Shown in pieces: positions 1 to 8,711 of a stretch of 64,000 nt of DNA (positions are counted from its first letter, which is position 1; each line of letters opens with the position of its first letter). The notes below the pieces were generated by a model. The model saw only the letters and a list, made by a program, of their open reading frames with translations. It was not told where the DNA came from and did not search any database. The stretch is from positions 62,001-126,000 of the forward strand of contig NC_013084.1 of the NCBI RefSeq assembly GCF_000142805.1. The letters run 5' to 3'. A program made the position numbers and the translations under genes. The DNA comes from Lachancea thermotolerans CBS 6340. Its lineage: Eukaryota > Ascomycota > Saccharomycetes > Saccharomycetales > Saccharomycetaceae.

Positions 1-141
1 TGTACAATTGAGGAAGCTTGCAAATCAGGGGTTCTTAGTTCTCGCTCATTGAAGATCGTTCAGAATGAACATAATTTGGCAATTCAATTGTAGAAGAGTA
101 AGTGATGGAACTATATATGGTACAGGAGGTTAAATCTATAT

Positions 142-1680
142 TCAAGCCGGAGGAGCTCCTTCATCGAGCGTCATCTCGTCTAGCTCATCCAAAAGTTCAT
201 CGATGTCAATCTGTGGAGCATCTTCCTCTTCATCTTCATCCATTTCACCGTCTTGTGGAGCCTGCTGGGCGCTTTTGTACAAATTGACCGCTTGCCGCAT
301 TTCCGCGTCCTCTTCCAATTCTTGCAAGAACAGCTCATAGTCTTTCTCAGCCCTTTCCATCTCTTGCTTTTGTTGTCTTGAGCTGTAATCTTGCGAGGCT
401 TCAATATCTTTGTGCTCCCGAGCCATTCTCTTCAACTTCCAGCTTCTGTTCTTACGAGTCTTCCTAATGTACTGCTTCTTGACCAAAACCACATCTGGAA
501 CATGCTCCATGTTTAGTGCATCAAATAAGTCTGAGTTATAGTTGGAATTGGCAATGAAATATCCCATCACACTATCTCCCGGATGGCAGATAGCACCAAG
601 GTGTGACCTGACGTAATAAACCTGATCGTTCGAACCGAGGTCAGAAGCTCTTGCAACAGTGATATCAGCGAGAACCCACTTTCCCTTGGTCTGGCCTGTT
701 GGATCAACATCTAGTACAATGAATTCCACCAACTGAGAAACATCAGCTAACGAATCAAAAGGACTTCTCCAATAAACTGATGGGGACAAGTCAGAAGTTT
801 GCAAAGTCATTGGATCTAAGAACTGTATGGTGTTGGAGATCTTAGAACACAAAACGAACTGCGAAATGTTTCCCAACGATTTAGCGAGTTTTTTGGGCAG
901 TACGACCAAATCGTCTCTACAAAGCGGTACGATTTCTACCGAGTAGGAGAACTTGTAGGTAGAAGCTCCTGTGTGCGTATCTTGCGAGACCAGCTCTTCG
1001 GACTTCTTGGACTTGATGGGAACGACTGCGTTGAGGAAATCTAACATTTTTACGGCGTGATTCTTCTGGGCATAAAAAAAGTCCAACCCATCCTTAGCCT
1101 CTTGAATGTTAATGGTGTCAACATGAGCATTGTGCTTCAAAATTAGCTGCTCGAGATACAAGAAGGTACGCTTATGGGAAACCTTCTGTCTGATCTGAAC
1201 CGTGGCCCTCCAAGTGTTTGTTGTATAAGATCTAGCACAGTCAGCACATTGCATGGCCACAACAACATACTCGACTTCAAAAGTCTGCTGTATGATAGTG
1301 TTGGCCATTGCCTCACCTTGCACAGTAAGCTTTACTCTGATACGTCTTGAGTGGGGCTCTGTCCATATAAAAGATGCATCAACAAGCCTGACCTTGTTGA
1401 GGCCCTTCAGTCGACGCAGGCAGAGTGCCAATAGCTCCCTAGATTCAAGTTCTGCTCTCACCCACTGCCCTGGAGGCTGTAGAAACCTTTCGCAGTTTCT
1501 ACAGAAAGAAACATTGGATTCTCTGGGAATACCCTCGGTGATGTCCACGGTTAGCTTGATACAATCATAGCACATAACTAGCCCTGAGGACCCGTCCATG
1601 GGGGTACCACAGTTGCAACATAGAACAGTTGCAGCTTGGTGATTATTGAAGGCGCTTTGATCCAAAGGTGTATAGTTCAT
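142..1680 (-). CDS. NMD3: 60S ribosomal subunit nuclear export adaptor Nmd3
   Basis: Nmd3 binds the late pre-60S particle and recruits the exportin Crm1 to carry it to the cytoplasm. The 512-residue product is close to the usual length of about 518. The N-terminal 160 residues contain the family's paired CxxC zinc motifs (LCCNCG, MCYDC, FCRNC, QCADC). The C-terminus is strongly acidic and ends with a leucine-rich stretch around IDIDELLDELDEM, which fits the known Crm1 export signal. The open frame runs 9 bases further upstream to a GTG, but the first ATG is at 1680 and gives the conserved short N-terminus. It lies on the same strand as NOP19 and DBP8, and its promoter carries PAC and RRPE elements. 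The identification rests on family motifs, length and synteny with YHR170W. Confidence 0.96.
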   Translation of the reverse strand: MNYTPLDQSAFNNHQAATVLCCNCGTPMDGSSGLVMCYDCIKLTVDITEGIPRESNVSFCRNCERFLQPPGQWVRAELESRELLALCLRRLKGLNKVRLVDASFIWTEPHSRRIRVKLTVQGEAMANTIIQQTFEVEYVVVAMQCADCARSYTTNTWRATVQIRQKVSHKRTFLYLEQLILKHNAHVDTINIQEAKDGLDFFYAQKNHAVKMLDFLNAVVPIKSKKSEELVSQDTHTGASTYKFSYSVEIVPLCRDDLVVLPKKLAKSLGNISQFVLCSKISNTIQFLDPMTLQTSDLSPSVYWRSPFDSLADVSQLVEFIVLDVDPTGQTKGKWVLADITVARASDLGSNDQVYYVRSHLGAICHPGDSVMGYFIANSNYNSDLFDALNMEHVPDVVLVKKQYIRKTRKNRSWKLKRMAREHKDIEASQDYSSRQQKQEMERAEKDYELFLQELEEDAEMRQAVNLYKSAQQAPQDGEMDEDEEEDAPQIDIDELLDELDEMTLDEGAPPA

Positions 1681-1725
1681 TTGAGGCACCTACTCAACTT
1701 TTTGCTGATCTGTTACTAATGACTT

Positions 1726-1763
1726 GCGATGAGATGAGATGAGATGAGCTTCTAAAATTTTTT
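1726..1763 (-). promoter_or_regulatory. PAC (GATGA array) plus RRPE element of the NMD3 promoter
   Basis: GCGATGAG at 1726-1733 begins a run of four GATGA units (1728-1747), followed by AAAATTTTTT at 1754-1763. PAC (GCGATGAG) and RRPE (GAAAATTTT-like) are the two known promoter elements of the yeast ribosome-biogenesis regulon. The PAC lies about 50 bases upstream of the NMD3 ATG and the RRPE lies just beyond it. Confidence 0.8.
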
Positions 1764-1836
1764 GTAGCATATTCTTCGGTAAAAAAAGCAAGTCAGATGA
1801 CCAAGAGCTCAATTGGGTCAGGACCGATAAAGTATG

Positions 1837-2415
1837 CTATTTCCTCTTGGGTTTTTTAGATTCGAAGAGTAAGCCGTATGACTTTTTTGAGGTCTTGGTG
1901 ACCTGAGGCTCTTCATCACTATCACTGTGCCGGAGGTCTTCCTTGGTCCCTAACCCAGGGTGGGACATGTCTAGGGCGGATGGCCGTGATATTTTGTTTC
2001 TTAACTCTTGCCTGCGACCGCTTTTCATCTTTCTTTTTAGCGCTACCATTGCCCTGGTATCACTGGAGCTAACTTTGAAGATCCCTCCACTTTGGCTTTG
2101 GGAATTAGTGGCATGTTTGCCCTTCTTCTTTTTGGCTAATGATGATAGCTTTTTATTACTATTGATAAATTCCCCAATAGTAGATACCTCACCCTGAGCA
2201 TTACTTTCCTCCTTTTCTTCAAAACTGAGGCCTGCGCCCACGCCTATAACTGGTAAGCTGTAGAATGAGTCTTTTGATGACGTTAAATCGCTTTTTTGGT
2301 CCTCTAGCGAATCCTTGGGTAACCACTCCGAAGCTTTCAAAGCAGATGCATTAAACGACGCCTGCAGTTTGGCTTGTAAACTGAGCTTCTCTTGGATCTC
2401 TTTTGCTCTTGACAT
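1837..2415 (-). CDS. NOP19: Probable nucleolar ribosome-biogenesis protein Nop19
   Basis: The product has 192 residues and is basic, with a charged N-terminal helix (MSRAKEIQEKLSLQAKLQ), an acidic and serine-rich middle, a lysine-rich patch (LAKKKKGKH) and a basic C-terminal tail. S. cerevisiae Nop19 (YGR251W) is about 196 residues and is an SSU-processome component needed for early 40S assembly. YGR251W is the neighbour of RIE1 (YGR250C), whose orthologue is also in this window, so an orthologue here between the YHR170W and YHR169W orthologues fits the interleaved order of a pre-duplication genome. The name rests on length, N-terminal resemblance recalled from the family, and synteny; there is no catalytic motif to confirm it. 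No strong PAC site was seen upstream, only a weak GAAAATTGT near 2467. Confidence 0.75.
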   Translation of the reverse strand: MSRAKEIQEKLSLQAKLQASFNASALKASEWLPKDSLEDQKSDLTSSKDSFYSLPVIGVGAGLSFEEKEESNAQGEVSTIGEFINSNKKLSSLAKKKKGKHATNSQSQSGGIFKVSSSDTRAMVALKRKMKSGRRQELRNKISRPSALDMSHPGLGTKEDLRHSDSDEEPQVTKTSKKSYGLLFESKKPKRK

Positions 2416-2620
2416 CTTGTGTGTTCAACTGTGCCTAACAGCTTTTAAAGACAGGTTGGGTCTGCAGAAAATTGTCTTTTTTCGTAATTACGCTTAGCGC
2501 TTATATTCTGTATGAAGTCTTTGCCCAAGAAACGCTTAGTACAGTTCGTTTCTGAACCCAAAGCCTTGCACAACAACTTTTGGTGAACAAATCTATCAAT
2601 CTTAATTCTTATATTGTCTT

Positions 2621-3922
2621 CTAGTTATTCCTATAGCTTTTGCTCAAGCCGCTCTTCTTTAGATGAAGCTTTCTCCGTTCTCCAAAATTCTCCTTCTCCA
2701 TGGACATGAGACTTTCCCTTTTTGCAACAGTGACCTTATTTAGAGCCTTTCTTATGACCGCAGTATCATGCACATCTTTGAATTCTTCCATCTTTTTGTT
2801 AATTCGCTCTTCGATGGCTTCAATGCGCGAGACATCTCGCGGGGCGACGAAACATATGGATTCACCGCTTCTTCCTGCTCTAGCTGTACGACCAGCTCTG
2901 TGAATGAATGTATCAGGGTTCGAAGAGATATCATAGTTAATGACCAATTGTACGGTAGGAATGTCAAGACCTCTGGACGCGACGTCAGTAGCTATGAGGA
3001 CCCGAGCAGCATTCGCTCGGAATCTATGCAGTGAGTTTGTTCTCTCCTGCTGAGGCATTTGGGAGTGAAGTGAAGCAACGCGGACATCCAGCTGCTTGAG
3101 CGTTCTTCTAAGAATCTCGGCAGTTACTGTTCTATTAACGAATATGATGGCACTCGACTCATTGTAAGTCGCATTAGTAAGGATCTGGTAGAGATAAGCT
3201 TCTTTAACTTGCTCAGGGACGAGCAGATATGTGGTTTTGAGTGTGCTGGGAATGGCTACTTTGTCCATGCTCTCCACCTCATAGGAAAAAAGCGGAGGTT
3301 TGCCTTCGGCGGCTGGCGCGTTCTGAAGCGCTTTGACCTGATCAGTTACAGTCGCTGTGAAAAGTAAAGTTTGTCTTTTTTCCTTAGGGGGAAGTATGCT
3401 GATGCATGTTGCAAGGTGTTCGCTGAATGTGTCTGTAAGCAATATATCTGCTTCATCCAGGACTAAAAATTTGGCTCTTTTCAGTCCTCCGATAGTATCC
3501 TCACCACTGTTCATGATGTGATGAGCCATGCGCCCAGGCGTCGCAACGATAAAATGCGGCTTTCTTTGGAGATTGATAGCTTGATCAACTATACTTTCGC
3601 CACCCACTACTAATGCAACCCTTATATTCATGGAACTTCCAAGTGCTGTGAACTGCTCTGCGATTTGCATCGCCAGCTCTCGCGTTGGAGTTAACACAAC
3701 CCCAAACATACCGCTAGGGTCCTCAGACCATTTTGTGAGCATTGGCGCGCCGAATGCAATAGTTTTACCAGACCCTGTCTTCGCTCCGCCTATACAATCT
3801 TTCCCTTGCAGAATTTGAGGAATACACGCCTTTTGAATAGCCGTTGGTTGTGTGATTTTCATGGCTTGTAAGGCCTCGACCAGCCACTTAGAGATGCCCA
3901 AGGTCGCGAATTCACTTGACAT
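2621..3922 (-). CDS. DBP8: DEAD-box ATP-dependent RNA helicase Dbp8
   Basis: The protein is a nucleolar RNA helicase that works with Esf2 in 40S subunit maturation. Its 433 residues show every DEAD-box motif in order: Q motif (TQPTAIQKACIP), Walker A AKTGSGKT, PTRELAMQ, TPGRM, VLDEADILL, the SAT-position variant FTATVT, IATDVASRGLDIP and HRAGRTARAGR. The helicase core fills almost the whole protein, with only a short basic tail, as in S. cerevisiae Dbp8 (about 431 residues). The ATG at 3922 is directly upstream of the Q motif. It is syntenic with YHR169W, between NMD3 and MTG2. Confidence 0.96.
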   Translation of the reverse strand: MSSEFATLGISKWLVEALQAMKITQPTAIQKACIPQILQGKDCIGGAKTGSGKTIAFGAPMLTKWSEDPSGMFGVVLTPTRELAMQIAEQFTALGSSMNIRVALVVGGESIVDQAINLQRKPHFIVATPGRMAHHIMNSGEDTIGGLKRAKFLVLDEADILLTDTFSEHLATCISILPPKEKRQTLLFTATVTDQVKALQNAPAAEGKPPLFSYEVESMDKVAIPSTLKTTYLLVPEQVKEAYLYQILTNATYNESSAIIFVNRTVTAEILRRTLKQLDVRVASLHSQMPQQERTNSLHRFRANAARVLIATDVASRGLDIPTVQLVINYDISSNPDTFIHRAGRTARAGRSGESICFVAPRDVSRIEAIEERINKKMEEFKDVHDTAVIRKALNKVTVAKRESLMSMEKENFGERRKLHLKKSGLSKSYRNN

Positions 3923-3977
3923 TTATATGGTTGATTCCGTTGCCTAGCTTGCTTCAAGGTGTTCGTGAAAACTGGAT

Positions 3978-4025
3978 GCTCATCGAATTTGGCTACAGCT
4001 TTCTGCAGTAGGTAGAATTTTTTTG
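3978..4025 (-). promoter_or_regulatory. PAC and RRPE of the DBP8 promoter
   Basis: On the minus strand CGATGAGC lies at 3978-3985 (read as GCTCATCG on plus), and an A/T core GAATTTTTTTG lies at 4015-4025. The PAC is about 56 bases from the DBP8 ATG and the RRPE-like core is further out, the same order as at NMD3. Confidence 0.6.
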
Positions 4026-5990
4026 CCGGTTCTGGAGAGAAGCAAGAACATCACGTGATCGAGCAATGTCGGATATAACGTGCCAAAATTTGAATTTTTG
4101 GCACTTCTGTGTATGCTATAAGGACACACTGACGGAGAAGTGGTCTAAGTCTCAGAGCACCACATGAACTTGTAAAACTGTAGACAACCAACACTCAAAC
4201 ATTCAAAATGAATCTTTATGAAGGAGTAAGAGCACTCCGAAATGGAAGTCAGCAGCTAAAAAGCGTCTTAATCAAATTGTCTTGTCGAAATTTTGCCACT
4301 ATTTACCTGACCCTTTTTTCCTTCATGGTGGCTAGAGAAGCACCGTTTTGGCTTAATTCCTATACCGCTCCAAAATTTAATAAGCCGCGATCTTGTCACT
4401 ACAAGTTCAGCGTTTGAACTTGCCACACAACTGGCTTCGGCGACCCTTCGGGTGTACTTGCCCGTAAGCAATTTCATATGGCATTTCCTCGTCTCGGAAA
4501 CTATTCAGCAAGTGCTACTGGTGCTCAAGAGTTTCTTGGCTCTTTTGAAACTTCGTATACCAAGCAATCTGCCTTTCAGGTTAGCACAGAAGGCATTGAT
4601 GTCTAATAAATTGCCAGAAAGAAACACTATTGATTGAATGTTAGTGCTTTCTTGCGCGAGAACCCTGGATTTGAACAATCGCGCATCTTTTCCTTATCCC
4701 TATTCATTAGGTGTTGATCAGTTTTCGAAAGGAAAGTGAAATGCGATATAAGTCAAGCCTGTATAGAATAAAGTCGTTAGCTAAGATCAATGCACCATAT
4801 GTTAAACCAGATTTGGATGGAGGTCACCGTAACAGAATAACCGCGGCTAATAAAGTGACTTTTCACACGGCTAATCATGCCCTTTTCATGCCCGGATATA
4901 TGATTCGCTCTCTTACCGTAAAATTCTCAGCGACATAACCTCAACAAATACAGACAAAAAACTTTGGCATGACAAAAATTCTTGCTAGTTAACAATGGTT
5001 GGGAAACAGACTTTCAAACGTTACTAAACCTTCTAAACCTTTGTCGCAAGCGTCGGATCTAACTAGACGCCCCATTATCACGAGCAACCAGCTAATCGCT
5101 TCGAGAACTTTAAGTGTCCACAAGGCGGCAACGTATTGAGAGAAGTGCCGCATTATTCAATTTTACGTCGGTCTTTCCAGCTACAAGTCTTCCGTTATCT
5201 GCTTTATCTATAGCAGGACAACTCAGAATTGAAGAAAAAATGAAACGCAGCAGGAAAACACGTAACATATTGAGGAGCTAACGCATGAATTAGCAAAAGC
5301 AACGCGGAAAATGCGTTTACGAGAATCGAATAAACATCATATCCCGCTACTCTCAAGGCAATGTTGTCGCGATTCTTTATATTGTCTTTGGCTGCAAACG
5401 CTAATTCTTATGGAAGTTTCTCAATTTGTGTTGGAGCTTCCAACTTGGATTAGGAGCGTGTCGATAGACGTTCAAAAACGATTTCTTGGGAAGTAGTCAC
5501 AATAATTGACAATAAAACTGGTTCATAATGGAATGATCAAAATATTGTGGACGAATTTCGGGAACAGTTCACGGCGATACTTTTAAATTGATTTCTCAAA
5601 AACTTATATGTGACCTTGGGAGTTCCGGCGACAACATCATAAAAGACAATGGGATCCTGGATCTCTTGGAAATTAGGTAAACGCTTATTTGAATTACCTG
5701 CCATCCAAAGAAGATAGAGTGAAATTATAGATCACATCTCCATCAGGCCCGATTATCTATTCAAAGAAATGTTCTTTGCCGAAAAATTGTACCCACCGCC
5801 CTACACAGCGCATCTTAGTCTTCATCATAATAATTCAAAACATCCTGTTCACGGACAGATAAGAGTAGTGAAAATATCACGGATCGTTCAGAGTTTTAGG
5901 CTATAAGCAAACGTAATTGATATCCCCTCCCTAATCACAATGGTGGTGCGCAGGCAGCGGGATCGAGAGTGGCGAGCAATTCCGCAAAAG
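4026..5990. other. DBP8-MTG2 intergenic gap with possible decayed ORF
   Basis: This is nearly 2 kb without a recognised gene in an otherwise compact region. A TCACGTGA box lies at about 4052. An ATG at 4208 in a good A-rich context opens a 69-codon frame. Protein-like open stretches in the other two plus frames then continue to stops near 4610-4637, as if one small gene had been broken by frame changes or carried an unrecognised intron. I do not recognise the product. The remainder, about 4640 to 5990, shows no supported gene, tRNA or long terminal repeat. Confidence 0.4.
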
Positions 5991-7601
5991 CTATGTCGCA
6001 CTAGTTTCAGCACAACGTGCCATTTTTTCGATCAGCAGATCAATGTTTTCTCCTTTCAATGCACTTATAGGTATTATGTCCCAGTTTTGCGTTTCACAAA
6101 ACCCTTGAACGTCTAGGAATTTATCCAAAGATTGAGGATTATGCGGCTCTATGTCAGCTTTGTTACAGACAACGAGCACGTTTTTTCTGGCGACTTCCTC
6201 CATCCCACCTAACTCACTTATCAGAAGCTGTAGATCAGCCAAAGGATCTTCCCTTTCCAGGCTCACAACTATTGTCCAGCCCTTAGAACGTTGAATATGC
6301 CGCAAAAATTCCAGGCCCATTCCTTTGTCCTTTGAAGCATCTTTGATAATACCTGGAATGTCTGCAACTGTGAAACCAAAGCCTTCAGCCCCCACATTAA
6401 ATGTTCCTATGCTTGGGTGTGTTGTCGTGAATTCCCAATGTCCGATTTTAGGCCTAGCTTTGGAAATTTTATTTAGTATAGTCGATTTTCCCGCATTCGG
6501 AAGTCCGACAAGTCCTATGTCAGCAAGGCTTTTCAACTCAAACATAAAGAACTGCTCCAAACCGCTTCGCCCCATTTTGGAGAATCTTGGGTTCCGAATA
6601 AGATTTGTTAAAAAATGCATATTCCCCAGTCCTCCTTTACCCCCTTTCACCAAACATATAGGCCGATCGCTAGGCTTATCGAGGTCAATCCCAAGCAGAG
6701 GGAACTTGTCAGCGCTAAGTTCTGAACTTGCTAGCTCAAGATCATATATACTGACTTTCTCCTTGAGTTGTTTGAACCAGTTCTTTTCAAGGTGATATTC
6801 TTCGTCTTTTCCTTTGAAGTGCCATCCTTCTCCTGCTTCGTAAGACTCCCGGAAAAGTTGTATAAAGGAGGGCTTTTGATCCATTTCAAAACGACCAGTA
6901 CATTGTAAGCTCACTTTGTTCTGCTCGAGCAATTGCCGAAGATTTACAGTTCCTCTATTTTTGAATTTTTCGATGAATGATCGAACAGCGGATGGATTCA
7001 GGCACCACTTGACAACTGTTCCAACAGGTACCGATATTAAAACATCTTTTCCGCGTGCTCCATCTAACTGTTTAGCGGCCCCGTTTGCTCCGTCCTCAGC
7101 AATGTAGCTTGTTTTCAACTTTGCTAAGCTGTTTAGCCCTTCAATGGCTTGTACGAAAACACTGCCACCATCGCCTCCGTCCCCGCCGTCAGGTGGTCCT
7201 ATGGCCCTTCCCGCATCTCTAAAGAATGAAACGGCTCCGTCACCACCTTGTCCGCTTCGACATTTCAAGATGCGAACATCGACGAACTTCTTGGCTTGGG
7301 CGTGACGTTGGTTGTTTGACTGAATATGACTTAAACTTGTAAATTCGGAAAGTGGGGCTTTAACACCAATAAAAGAAGTATCAGGTGGAGTAGAAATAAT
7401 TTCGAATCGGTTTCTATGATCTTGACTAGAACTGGCTGGCTGGATTTTTTGACTAACTTCTGGCGCATGCGCCAGTTTTCGGTTGTTACTCAGTTTTCGC
7501 AGCCAAATCTCGTTATCAGACGCTTTAGGAGCATTGTCGGGTGCAGTGGAATTGAATCTAACGCGCAGACTTGCACGCTGAATTGGTCGCCGTAAAACCA
7601 T
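5991..7601 (-). CDS. MTG2: Mitochondrial Obg-family GTPase Mtg2
   Basis: Mtg2 is a mitochondrial inner-membrane-associated GTPase needed for the large mitoribosomal subunit. The 536-residue product starts with a basic, acid-poor presequence (MVLRRPIQRASLRVRF). A glycine-rich Obg fold follows near residues 105-140 (SGQGGDGAVSFFRD, PPDGGDGGDGGSV) and is interrupted by family-typical insertions. The GTPase domain is C-terminal: G1 GLPNAGKST, G3 DIPGI, G4 NKAD and G5 ISALKG. Length and order fit S. cerevisiae YHR168W. It is the fourth minus-strand ribosome-assembly gene in a row. No PAC or RRPE was seen, as expected for a mitoribosome factor. Confidence 0.95.
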   Translation of the reverse strand: MVLRRPIQRASLRVRFNSTAPDNAPKASDNEIWLRKLSNNRKLAHAPEVSQKIQPASSSQDHRNRFEIISTPPDTSFIGVKAPLSEFTSLSHIQSNNQRHAQAKKFVDVRILKCRSGQGGDGAVSFFRDAGRAIGPPDGGDGGDGGSVFVQAIEGLNSLAKLKTSYIAEDGANGAAKQLDGARGKDVLISVPVGTVVKWCLNPSAVRSFIEKFKNRGTVNLRQLLEQNKVSLQCTGRFEMDQKPSFIQLFRESYEAGEGWHFKGKDEEYHLEKNWFKQLKEKVSIYDLELASSELSADKFPLLGIDLDKPSDRPICLVKGGKGGLGNMHFLTNLIRNPRFSKMGRSGLEQFFMFELKSLADIGLVGLPNAGKSTILNKISKARPKIGHWEFTTTHPSIGTFNVGAEGFGFTVADIPGIIKDASKDKGMGLEFLRHIQRSKGWTIVVSLEREDPLADLQLLISELGGMEEVARKNVLVVCNKADIEPHNPQSLDKFLDVQGFCETQNWDIIPISALKGENIDLLIEKMARCAETSAT

Positions 7602-7802
7602 TACCTTCTCGATTGTTTGCTATATCAGAAGTGTGGGTGATAGACTTCTGGTTCTTGAAAAATAGAGGGCATTGGTTCTGTCAAGTTGCACGGTTTGCCG
7701 CGAAGATTCAAATGAGGCGCGGCAGAGCACGTTCGAATTCCAGTAAAGGTTTCATGATTTTAGTAAAGAAAGCTTTATCAAGCCAAACTTAACCCCGTCA
7801 CG

Positions 7803-8579
7803 TCACTCCATCTTTACGTCTTCCTCTTGACCTTCTCCTGAACCACTATTAAGTTGAGGCCTTAGCCTCTGAACCTTGTGAAGCATCTGTGAAATAGAGT
7901 TTGCGTTCTCACCAAACATCATGCCTTCGATAGATTCATAGTTTTCTCTCCAGCGTGTCACCTCCATAGTGAGAGCCTTCAAAGAGTCTCGGAGAATGTG
8001 CTGGTTTTCGAGGCTGTACCTGGCTTTCTCCATTTTGATGGAGTCAATCCAGTCCAAAAGCTTTTCTTTTAAGCAGTCGGTGTCTTCACTGCCCTTACTA
8101 TCTGTGTTGTAGGCTTCCAGAATCTGCGCTAACTCCAGATTCTGCGTTGAGTCATCAAGTTCAGACGGAAGCATTTCTGTTAGCACAGAAGAGAGCCGGC
8201 CTATTAGGTTGATGTGTTCAAGATTCAGATTGTTTCCAGTGATAACCTCATCTACGTACGATAGCAAAGTTGAGGCATTCCCGTTCTCGTCAAAAGTGGC
8301 TGAGAGGCGACTCTTTGCGACATTAGCGAATGGTTCTACCTTCCTTTTGGTATTGTGAGATTCCATCGCATTGATGTTTTCATCCCGCAAATCTGCCAAC
8401 GAAGTTGTGAAGCTGTGGAACGTCTTTTGAAGGGCGCGAATTGCTTCAATCATCTTGTCATCTGTAGAGTCTGAAGAGAGCACGGACAAGCTCTCAATCA
8501 GCTCGCTTGAGTGGGCGTAGTTCACATCTAGCGACTTATGAAGATCATCCAATAGCCTTTCAACGGTTTTCGAACTCAT
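7803..8579 (-). CDS. THP2: THO complex subunit Thp2
   Basis: Thp2 is a small helical subunit of the THO complex (with Tho2, Hpr1 and Mft1), which couples transcription elongation to mRNP packaging and suppresses R-loop-linked recombination. The 258-residue product is predominantly helical with coiled-coil-like heptads and a short acidic C-terminus, close to the 261 residues in S. cerevisiae. The sequence itself has no diagnostic motif, so the call rests on length, character and exact synteny with YHR167W between MTG2 and CDC23. It diverges from CDC23 across only 132 bases, which contain an ATATATATAATA tract near 8612. Confidence 0.88.
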   Translation of the reverse strand: MSSKTVERLLDDLHKSLDVNYAHSSELIESLSVLSSDSTDDKMIEAIRALQKTFHSFTTSLADLRDENINAMESHNTKRKVEPFANVAKSRLSATFDENGNASTLLSYVDEVITGNNLNLEHINLIGRLSSVLTEMLPSELDDSTQNLELAQILEAYNTDSKGSEDTDCLKEKLLDWIDSIKMEKARYSLENQHILRDSLKALTMEVTRWRENYESIEGMMFGENANSISQMLHKVQRLRPQLNSGSGEGQEEDVKME

Positions 8580-8711
8580 AACTGAAACCTTGAAGCTATT
8601 TTTTATACTAAATATATATAATAGTATTCATCTGAATTCAATATTTATTCTTGGAAGGCTTTTTGTGTTGACAAAAATACAAGGCAAAAATATACGCCGT
8701 AACACTCCTAC

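Noticed and set aside
1-141. Leftmost bases before the NMD3 stop codon
   Set aside because: No gene or motif can be supported in this short piece.
4655-4690. Minus-strand tRNA T-loop-like GTTCAAATCC
   Set aside because: The flanking five-base stems do not pair and no box A lies at the right distance.
4711-4740. Centromere CDEIII-like TGTTGATCAGTTTTCGAAAGG
   Set aside because: It lacks the essential CCG core, the spacing is off by one, there is no AT-rich CDEII beside it, and synteny gives no reason to expect a centromere here.
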